DNA from: a bacterium
GTDB lineage: Bacteria; ARS69
DNA length: 64,000 nt
Assembly: GCA_025774805.1 (NCBI GenBank)
Contig: JALGZR010000003.1
Coordinates: 21,563-85,562 of the forward strand
Direction of reading: 5' to 3'
The position numbers were made by a program, and so were the translations under genes. Positions 57,311-64,000 of this stretch are shown piece after piece. The notes below the pieces were generated by a model. The model had not been told where the DNA came from, made no database searches, and worked only from the letters and a program-made list of their open reading frames with translations. The number at the start of each line of letters is the position of its first letter. Within the stretch, counting starts at the first letter, position 1.

Positions 57311-57835
57311 ATGTCCCCGATCGGAACCGTCCTGGAGACCGACGGCAACCGCGCCGAGGTCTCGACGTCCCGCGAGGACCCCTGCGGCGGTTGCTCCGAG
57401 CGGTCCGCCTGCGGGATGGGCCTCTTCGCCAAACCGCGGGAGGTGCTCCTCACCGCTGAGAACCGCGTGAACGCCCGCCCCGGAGACACCGTCGAGCTCG
57501 CTCTGTCCGCGCCGACGGCGCTCCGCCTCTCCCTTCTCGTCTGGATCCTGCCTCTCGCCGGACTGATCGCGGGTGCGGTTCTCGGGGTCGCGCTTCACGA
57601 GCGCCTGCGTATCGGCGAAGACCCGGCGGCCCTCCTCGGCGCCGCAGTCGGGGTCGTCGCATCGGCCCTGCTGCTCGTCCGCTACGATCGCCGGGCGGCG
57701 CGGGACCGGCGGCTGGTGCCCCGCATCGTCAAGGTCGTGAGCCGCGGGGCGATCCCGGACCGGCCGCACGTCGACGCGAGCCCGATTCGACGGCACGTCG
57801 GGGCGGGCGGGAACTCCTGCGCGCATCCTGACTGA
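57311..57835 (+). CDS. RseC/SoxR-reducing-system-like protein
   Basis: GTVLETDGNRAEVSTSREDPCGGCSERSACGMGLF...VNARPGDTVELALSAPTALRLSLLVWILPLAGLIAGAVLG. Confidence 0.82.
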   Translation: MSPIGTVLETDGNRAEVSTSREDPCGGCSERSACGMGLFAKPREVLLTAENRVNARPGDTVELALSAPTALRLSLLVWILPLAGLIAGAVLGVALHERLRIGEDPAALLGAAVGVVASALLLVRYDRRAARDRRLVPRIVKVVSRGAIPDRPHVDASPIRRHVGAGGNSCAHPD

Positions 57836-57876
57836 GCTCTCCATCGGGCTCTCCATCAGCGCTCCATCACGGGTCG

Positions 57877-60018
57877 TCACGGATTCGGTGAGATCTGCGC
57901 GAGGTCGTCCAACTTGTCGCGCATCGGTTTGCCTTTCACGTGCACGTCCCGTTCGTCGTCTTTGAAGAAGCAGAGCGTGCCGCATCGCATGCACCGCTCC
58001 GCCTCGGCCCGCATCTGCTCCGGAGTGACGACCAGATCCACCTCGTCGAAGGTCTTGATCCGCTCCTCCACCGGGAGCTCCGGCTGCGGCACCTTGGACA
58101 GAGGCGTCACGCCCTGGATCACGACCTCGTGCGACTCGGGGACGCGCTCGGGACCCCTGTAGGTGCCGGGCGCGTGACGGAGATCCTGCCCCAGCAGGAA
58201 GCGATGGATCGAGCGCGCGGCCCGCCGCCCGGTGCCCACGGCATCGACGAGAAGCGCCGGTCCGCTCCACAGGTCCCCGCCGGTGAAGACGTGCGGGATG
58301 TCCGACTGGAGAGTCTCCTCGTCGGCCACGATCGTGTTCCACTTCGTGACCTTCAGACCCCGGTCCTTCAGGTCGTCCGTGTACCAGCCACCGAGGGGCT
58401 TCTGCCCGATGGCCGCGATCACTACGTCCGCGTCCATCACCGTCTCCGACCCCTCGATGGGCACGGGGCGCCTCCGCCCCGAAGAGTCCGGCTCGCCCAG
58501 CTCCATCCGGAGGAACTCGATGCTCTTCAGCTTGCCGTTCTCGTCTCCGAGAAGCCGGGTGGGCGCGGCCAGGAAGTGGTATTTCACCCCCTCGTGCTCT
58601 CCCGCGACGATCTCGACCGTGTTCGCGGGCATCTCCTTGCGGGTCCTGCGATACAGCAGGGTGACCTCCTTGGCTCCCATGCGCAGTGCCGAGCGGCAGG
58701 CGTCCATCGCCGTGTTGCCTCCGCCGACCACGATGACCCGTTGCCCCTCGAGATCGACCTCGATGCCGAGCTCCCGTTTCTCCAGGAACTCCGTGCCTTT
58801 CCAGACTCCTTCCAGATCCTCTCCCTCGCAGCGCAGGGACGAGTTGTCCCACGCCCCCAGAGCCACGAGGATCGCTTCGAACTCCCGCTCCAGATCGGCG
58901 ATGCCGAAATCCTTGCCGAAGGCGACCTCGAGTCGCGTCTCCACCCCGAGGTCGAGAATCTCCTGAATCTCGAAGTCCAGGACCCTCTTGGGAAGTCGGT
59001 ACTCGGGGATGCCGTAGCGCATCATGCCGCCGAGGGCGGGCTTGGAGTCGAAGATCGTGGGATGGTGCCCGAGGCGCCGCAGGTAGTACGCCGCGGAGAG
59101 GCCACAGGGGCCACCGCCCACGATCGCGACCCTCTTCCCCGAGTCGGGCATCACGTACGGCTTGATCGGCTTCTCCAGCCCCATTTCCCAGTCGGCGATG
59201 AACCGCTTGATGTAGTTGTGGTGGACCGGCTCCTCCTCGAGCGCGGAGCGCCGACAGCCGGCCTCGCACGGCGCCGGGCAAACCCGGCCGCAGATGAGCG
59301 GCAAGGGGTTCCGCTCCTTCACGACCTCCACCGCCTCCGCGTACAGCCCCTTGGCGGCGAGATCCACGTACCGGGGGATGTCGATCTGCGCCGGGCAGAG
59401 CTGCGAACAGGGCGCCATGCACTGGTTCACGTGGTGGTGGTGGAGCAGTCGGTCCGTCAGGGTGTGGACCTTGATGATGTTCGTCGGACAGACGCGCTCG
59501 CAGATGCCGCACCCCGTGCACTTTCCGGGATTGACCTCGGGGAAGCCCTCGGGGCCCGTCCTGAGGGCTCCGAAGGGACATTCCCGCACGCACGTTCCCA
59601 GAGCGAGGCAGCCGATCCGGCAGCGGAGATCGCCCCCGGCGTGGTCGACCATGGCGCGGCAGTCGAGAGCGCCCTCGTAGACGTACTTGCGCTCGGCCCG
59701 ATCCCCTCCGGTGCACTGATGCAGGGCGATTCGGGGCTCGGCGCTGCCGGCTTCCCCTCCCATGATCGCGGCCACCTTCGCGGTCACCTCCGCGCCGCCC
59801 GCGATGCACGCGTCGACCGGAGCCTTCCCCTGAACGATCGCCTCGGCGCACGCGCCGCAGCCGGTGTAGCCGCAGCCTCCGCAGTTGGCTCCGGGCAAGG
59901 TGTCTTCGACCTCGGTGATCCGGGGGTCCACGTCCACGTGGAAGATCCGGGCGGCGGCGGCCAGGACCGCGGCGGCGCCCGTTCCGATTCCCAACATCAC
60001 CATTGCTGGTACCAACAT
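57877..60018 (-). CDS. rnfB: RnfB fused to GltD/NfnB-like FAD/NAD(P) oxidoreductase
   Basis: RnfB: LPGANCGGCGYTGCGACAEAIVQGKAPVDACIAGG, CVRECPFGAL, CTGCGICERVCPTNII; then PAPCEAGCRR..., KRVAIVGGGPCGLSAAYYLRRLGH..., VIVVGGGNTAMDACRSALRMGAKEVTLLYRRTR, HVFTGGDLWSGPALLVDAVGTGRRAARSI. Confidence 0.9.
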   Translation of the reverse strand: MLVPAMVMLGIGTGAAAVLAAAARIFHVDVDPRITEVEDTLPGANCGGCGYTGCGACAEAIVQGKAPVDACIAGGAEVTAKVAAIMGGEAGSAEPRIALHQCTGGDRAERKYVYEGALDCRAMVDHAGGDLRCRIGCLALGTCVRECPFGALRTGPEGFPEVNPGKCTGCGICERVCPTNIIKVHTLTDRLLHHHHVNQCMAPCSQLCPAQIDIPRYVDLAAKGLYAEAVEVVKERNPLPLICGRVCPAPCEAGCRRSALEEEPVHHNYIKRFIADWEMGLEKPIKPYVMPDSGKRVAIVGGGPCGLSAAYYLRRLGHHPTIFDSKPALGGMMRYGIPEYRLPKRVLDFEIQEILDLGVETRLEVAFGKDFGIADLEREFEAILVALGAWDNSSLRCEGEDLEGVWKGTEFLEKRELGIEVDLEGQRVIVVGGGNTAMDACRSALRMGAKEVTLLYRRTRKEMPANTVEIVAGEHEGVKYHFLAAPTRLLGDENGKLKSIEFLRMELGEPDSSGRRRPVPIEGSETVMDADVVIAAIGQKPLGGWYTDDLKDRGLKVTKWNTIVADEETLQSDIPHVFTGGDLWSGPALLVDAVGTGRRAARSIHRFLLGQDLRHAPGTYRGPERVPESHEVVIQGVTPLSKVPQPELPVEERIKTFDEVDLVVTPEQMRAEAERCMRCGTLCFFKDDERDVHVKGKPMRDKLDDLAQISPNP

Positions 60019-60593
60019 CAGATCATTCCCTTGAAGGCGAAGAACGAGAGGGCCATGAGGCCCGCCGTCACGAGTCCGATCCCGGTCCCCTTGAGCGGCG
60101 CCGGCACCCGGATGATCTCGAAGCGCTCGCGCAAGCCGGCGAAGAGGACCAGGGCCAGACCGAAGCCGGCGGCCGAGGCCGCGGAGAAGACGATCGCTTC
60201 CAGGAGGGTCATCTCCTCCTGGACGTTGATGATCGCTACCCCCAGCACGGCGCAGTTCGTGGTGATCAGCGGCAGGAAGATGCCCAGCGACTTGTAGAGC
60301 GCGGGGATCGACTTGCGGAGAAAGAGCTCCACGAACTGCACGAGGGACGCGATGACGAGGATGAAGGCGAGGGTCCGGATGTAGTCGATTCCCATGGGGG
60401 TCAGAAGGAAACGATCCACGACCCACGTGATGACCCCCGCGAGCGTGAGCACGAAGACGACGGCGCCGGACATGCCGACCGCCGTGTCCATCTTCTTGGA
60501 GACGCCGAGGAACGGGCAGTTCCCCAGAAACTTCGCCAGGAGGATGTTGTTGATGAACACCGCGCCGATGACGAGCTCCAGATAGTGTTCCAT
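60018..60593 (-). CDS. rnfA: Electron transport complex subunit RnfA
   Basis: INNILLAKFLGNCPFLGVSKKMDTAVGMSGAVVFVLTLAGVITW...FLPLITTNCAVLGVAI. Confidence 0.95.
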   Translation of the reverse strand: MEHYLELVIGAVFINNILLAKFLGNCPFLGVSKKMDTAVGMSGAVVFVLTLAGVITWVVDRFLLTPMGIDYIRTLAFILVIASLVQFVELFLRKSIPALYKSLGIFLPLITTNCAVLGVAIINVQEEMTLLEAIVFSAASAAGFGLALVLFAGLRERFEIIRVPAPLKGTGIGLVTAGLMALSFFAFKGMI

Positions 60594-60603
60594 CGCGCGC
60601 CCC

Positions 60604-61212
60604 CTAGCTCGACTTCGTTCCGAACAGGTTCATGACGCCGAGCAGGAGACCCAGTGCGACGAAGGCGCCGGGGGCCTGCTGGAGGAACGCGAGCGGTTCC
60701 CCGAGGAACACCCTCTCCCCGAAGAAGAGGCCCAGAGTCCCCGCGCCGAAGAGCTCGCGGACGGCCCCGAGCACGGTGAGGGCCAACGTGAACCCCAGCC
60801 CCATTCCCAGGCCGTCGGCGATCGAGGGCACGACCCCGTTCTTCTTGGCGAAGCCCTCCGCGCGACCCAGGATGATGCAGTTGACCACGATGAGCGGAAT
60901 GAAGAGACCCAGGCTCTCGGAGAGCTGGAAGAAGTAGGCCTTCGTGACCATCTCCACGCAGACCACGAACGTCGCGATGATCACGATGTAGCAGGCGACG
61001 CGCACCTCGTTGGGAATGACCTTGCGAAGCAGAGAGATGAGAGTGTTGGAGCACAGGAGCACGAACGTGGCCGACAGCCCCATCCCGAAACCGTTCTCCG
61101 CGGTCGTGGTCACCGCGAGCGCCGGGCAGAGGCCGAGCACCAGACGGAACGGGGGGATCTCGTCCCAGAGCCCCTTGGTGAACTCGCGCGTGAGGGTCTG
61201 AGCGCTCATCAC
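60604..61212 (-). CDS. rnfE: Electron transport complex subunit RnfE
   Basis: LTREFTKGLWDEIPPFRLVLGLCPALAVTTTAENGFGMGLSATFVLLCSN...GLFIPLIVVNCIILGRAEGFA. Confidence 0.95.
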   Translation of the reverse strand: MMSAQTLTREFTKGLWDEIPPFRLVLGLCPALAVTTTAENGFGMGLSATFVLLCSNTLISLLRKVIPNEVRVACYIVIIATFVVCVEMVTKAYFFQLSESLGLFIPLIVVNCIILGRAEGFAKKNGVVPSIADGLGMGLGFTLALTVLGAVRELFGAGTLGLFFGERVFLGEPLAFLQQAPGAFVALGLLLGVMNLFGTKSS

Positions 61213-61841
61213 ACGTCTCCCGGCGGCGAGTCGACCGCGGCGCGGATCGTGGACCGGTGCTCCGCGTACGTGGCCCGGGCCCGACCCACGGCATCGGCCA
61301 CGGCCCGGCAGGAGATCGTGGCCCCCGTGATCGCGTCGATCTCGCCGCCGTCCTTCTTCACCTTGAACACGGCCTCCCCGCCCATCCCGGCGAACTGGCC
61401 GGTGAAGTCCTTCTCCTTGACCCGCGTCCCCACGCCGGGAGTCTCGCTCATGGTGGTGACGCCGATCGCGACGAGGTCTTCGGTCTCGAGGTCGACCCCG
61501 ACCATGACTCCGAGCTTTCCTCCGAACCCCTGCCCGTAGCTCTCGAGGGCCACGGCAAAGGGCTCGTTCTCCCTCCGGACCACGAAGAACAGGAGCGGCT
61601 TCTTGGCGCCGACGTCGACGTAGCGCTTCTCGGCCAGCATGCTCTCCTCGAACGCGATTCGATCTTCGAGTGCGAGCGGACCGCTGACCGTCTCGTAGAT
61701 GTCCACGACCGCCGGGATCTTCTTGAACTTGAGGATGTTGTTCTCGGCGAGCTCGTGAGTGATCTCGAAGAGACCCCCGAGGGACGTGCCGCTCACGAGC
61801 GAGATTCCCGCCAGGACCACGAGCATGCGAACCGACTTCAT
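61209..61841 (-). CDS. rnfG: Electron transport complex subunit RnfG
   Basis: GYGQGFGGKLGVMVGVDLETEDLVAIGVTTMSETPGVGTRV...FTGQFAG...IDAITGATISCRAV; ATG 61841 within longer ORF 61209..62396. Confidence 0.9.
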   Translation of the reverse strand: MKSVRMLVVLAGISLVSGTSLGGLFEITHELAENNILKFKKIPAVVDIYETVSGPLALEDRIAFEESMLAEKRYVDVGAKKPLLFFVVRRENEPFAVALESYGQGFGGKLGVMVGVDLETEDLVAIGVTTMSETPGVGTRVKEKDFTGQFAGMGGEAVFKVKKDGGEIDAITGATISCRAVADAVGRARATYAEHRSTIRAAVDSPPGDV

Positions 61842-62794
61842 CTCGGACTCACCGCCTCCCGAACCCGAGGCCGCAGGTGGTCCAGCAACGGACTGAGGAT
61901 GTTCATCAGGAGGATCGCGAACGGCACCGCGTCGTGCCAGATGCCGAAGGCGCGGATCAACATGATCAGGAATCCGACGCCGAAGCCGTAGACCCACATC
62001 GCCCTTCGATTCGCGGGGGAGCACGTGGCGTCGGTGGCGAGGAAGAACGCTCCCAGAAACACGTGCCCGGTGAGGAACTGATCGGCGAATCCGCCGTTCA
62101 GACGGCCGTGGAAGAGGAGCGCGAACAGGGCGACCCCGAGGAGAACGCCGAGCGTGATCTGGGGACGGATGTGACCCCTCACCCAGAGGAGCACGCCTCC
62201 GGCGAGGGTGGCGATGACGGCCGCCTGCGTCGGCGCGGCCACGCTCTCCGCGCCCACCGGATAGAGGAAGTTCGGCCACGAGAGCAGAAGGACCAACCAC
62301 GCCACGAGGGCGGGATGGAGGGGATATCCCCCGATGCCCCCGAAGATCTGCTTGCCCACGACGATCGCGATCGCGACGCCGAGCAGGAGCACCCACCAGG
62401 GAACCGTCGGGGGCATGAGCAGGGTCAGGAGCATGCCCATCAGTGCACCGTGGCCGTCCATGGCCCGGTACGGCTGGCGCATGGCCACCTGGCAGAGGTA
62501 CTCGACCAGGACGCCGAATCCCATGGCGAGCGCCAGGGTCCCCAGGATCCCGAGCAGCCAGAGGGCGCCCGCGTCCAGACCCATCTCGACCGTGAGGACC
62601 TTGACCACTCGGTTCAGGGGCCCGACGGAGGCGTCGAGGCGGACCGCGTGGTCTCCGAACGCGTGGCCGACGGCGCCCGCCAGCGCGGTGGGAACGAGCG
62701 CCAGGATGAACGCGTGGTTCAGCCGGGTGATGCTGCTCCGGGAGCGCCAGTGGGGAGCCGTTCCCACCGTGTAGGTCGAGGTCGGGGAAGCCAC
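61838..62794 (-). CDS. rnfD: Electron transport complex subunit RnfD
   Basis: Multi-TM; GHGALMGMLLTLLMPPTVPWWVLLLGVAIAIVVGKQIFGGIGGYPLHPALVAWLVLLLSWP...FFLATDATCSPANRRAMWVYGFGVG. Confidence 0.9.
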   Translation of the reverse strand: MASPTSTYTVGTAPHWRSRSSITRLNHAFILALVPTALAGAVGHAFGDHAVRLDASVGPLNRVVKVLTVEMGLDAGALWLLGILGTLALAMGFGVLVEYLCQVAMRQPYRAMDGHGALMGMLLTLLMPPTVPWWVLLLGVAIAIVVGKQIFGGIGGYPLHPALVAWLVLLLSWPNFLYPVGAESVAAPTQAAVIATLAGGVLLWVRGHIRPQITLGVLLGVALFALLFHGRLNGGFADQFLTGHVFLGAFFLATDATCSPANRRAMWVYGFGVGFLIMLIRAFGIWHDAVPFAILLMNILSPLLDHLRPRVREAVSPR

Positions 62795-62805
62795 GGTCTC
62801 GCTCC

Positions 62806-64000
62806 CTAGTCCGCGGGGTTGCCGCCGTTCGAGTCGGAGGACGCTCGGACCTCGCGCTTCGCCAGCCGGATGAGCTGAAGCAGCGGCCGGCGAGCGACGC
62901 AGATCGCCGCGCAGAGTCCGCACTCGATGCAGCGGTCGATGTGGAACTCCTCGGTCCGGTCGAAGAGCCCGAACTCGCTGTAGCGTCCGATGAGCTGCAC
63001 TTGCAGGTCGATCGGGCAGACGTCGATGCACGAGCCGCAGTTGATGCAGGGCTCGTCGCTCCACGGCCTGACCGATGCGGCGCGGACGAGCATGAGTCCG
63101 TCCACGCTCGTGTCGAGGGCGGCGTCGAGCGAGTACTGGGCGACGCCGCGCATCGGTCCCCCGGCGACGACCTTGTCGAGCCCCCGGGGAGCGAGACCGA
63201 TCTCCAGGAACAGGTCGACCAGGCGGGCGCCGAGGGGGGCGCGGTAGTTTCCGAGCGCCTCGCCTGTCGGTCCGATCAGTGTGAATACCTTCCGGTCCTG
63301 GACCTTGCCCTCCCGGACGGCGTCGAGGGCGGCCAGCGCGGTCTCGAGGGTGACGACCGCGGCGCCGTTCGCGCCGGCCCGGGCCGCCACGAACGGCTCC
63401 AGGCTCTCCGGATACTCCGGGGGGAGGCCCAGGACCTCCACGCCCTCGGGCCGGCCGGCGGGCCGCCCGGCCTCCGCCTGAGACGCGGGCATCGCGAGCA
63501 CCGTCTTCACCGCGCCGGTGATTCGGCCGAGCAGCCGGGCCGCGGCTGCGGCGTCTTCCGAGCGATCAGTGAATAGACCGAGAGAAGAGCTGATCCCGGG
63601 CTCCCGATCCGCGGTCAGGACGACGAGAGGGCCCCCCTCCCACGCGCCGAGAACGTCCGCGAGCCGCCGGGGAAAGGGCTGGTTCGTGAGGATGTCGAAC
63701 TCCCGGATCCTCTCGAGCAGGACCTCCACCGCCTCCGACTGCGGATCCAGGGGGGAGCCGGCCACCGGGGAGGACTCCGGGGCGGGCTCGATCGCCACGG
63801 CCAGGCCCTGCTTCCCTCCCCGGACGTCGGGAGCGTTTTGGATCGCGGCGACCTTGCCCTGGATCGGGCTCGGCCGAAACCGCCCGTTGCCGTCGGTGGC
63901 CAGCGGCTGCCCGGCGCGGATCTCGTCCCCGATCTGGACGGCCGGGGCGAGGCGGGTCTCGGATCGGGTCCCGAGGAAGAAGCTGAGCGAGGCGGGGTTC
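62806..64000 (-). CDS. rnfC: Electron transport complex subunit RnfC (5' end outside window)
   Basis: GGPMRGVAQYSLDAALDTSVDGLMLV...CINCGSCIDVCPIDLQVQLIGRYSE...CIECGLCAAICVARRPLLQLIRLAKRE; open frame continues to the window end. Confidence 0.9.
   Translation of the reverse strand, partial: NPASLSFFLGTRSETRLAPAVQIGDEIRAGQPLATDGNGRFRPSPIQGKVAAIQNAPDVRGGKQGLAVAIEPAPESSPVAGSPLDPQSEAVEVLLERIREFDILTNQPFPRRLADVLGAWEGGPLVVLTADREPGISSSLGLFTDRSEDAAAAARLLGRITGAVKTVLAMPASQAEAGRPAGRPEGVEVLGLPPEYPESLEPFVAARAGANGAAVVTLETALAALDAVREGKVQDRKVFTLIGPTGEALGNYRAPLGARLVDLFLEIGLAPRGLDKVVAGGPMRGVAQYSLDAALDTSVDGLMLVRAASVRPWSDEPCINCGSCIDVCPIDLQVQLIGRYSEFGLFDRTEEFHIDRCIECGLCAAICVARRPLLQLIRLAKREVRASSDSNGGNPAD

Noticed and set aside
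57236-59851. 871-aa minus-strand ORF in another frame over rnfB and rseC
   Set aside because: Frame-shifted shadow of the RnfB-GltD coding frame; Arg/Gly-rich without motifs
1-64000. CRISPR array, prophage, IS element or tRNA/rRNA genes
   Set aside because: No regularly spaced repeats, transposase/integrase ORFs or recognisable structural RNA sequence noticed on reading; tRNAscan/Infernal not available to confirm

Overview
A GC-rich bacterial chromosomal window. Taxonomy cannot be fixed from sequence; FlgD-like C-terminal domains plus Hmc/Rnf-like modules suggest an FCB-type or Eisenbacteria-like environmental lineage (weak inference). No rRNA, tRNA, CRISPR array or transposase was recognised. 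Left to right: (1) a two-component system (HK partial, OmpR-type RR) and small secreted/lipoprotein genes; (2) an SUMF1/FGE-like lipoprotein and a GNAT; (3) a tight four-gene membrane cluster built around an FN3 + DUF6754-type protein; (4) a methyltransferase convergent with a HAMP-GAF-GGDEF protein; (5) an operon DUF6599-like / DUF362 / polyferredoxin membrane protein / Tat-exported aldo-keto reductase; (6) a frame-disrupted HEAT-repeat pseudogene; (7) a ~1750-aa Ser/Thr kinase-ATPase-TPR-GAF-AAA+-Fis regulator, followed by three ATTCG-N10-CGAAT palindromes, a near-consensus sigma54 -24/-12 element and a small secreted peptide gene (the most exciting candidate system here); (8) HDOD, DUF4332 and MscS-like TM genes; (9) a hybrid REC-GAF-HK-REC, two paralogous secreted proteins, a giant SdrB/OmpA/beta-barrel protein, a FecR protein, a HK and a REC-GGDEF protein; (10) convergent DUF362-dockerin-FlgD and metallophosphoesterase-FlgD genes; (11) a DUF35 / thiolase / SDR set; (12) an Hmc-like redox complex with a 16-CxxCH cytochrome and an NrfD-pentaheme fusion; (13) an Rnf operon with RnfB fused to a GltD/NfnB-like flavoprotein. 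All assignments come from reading the supplied translations by eye; no database search was run.
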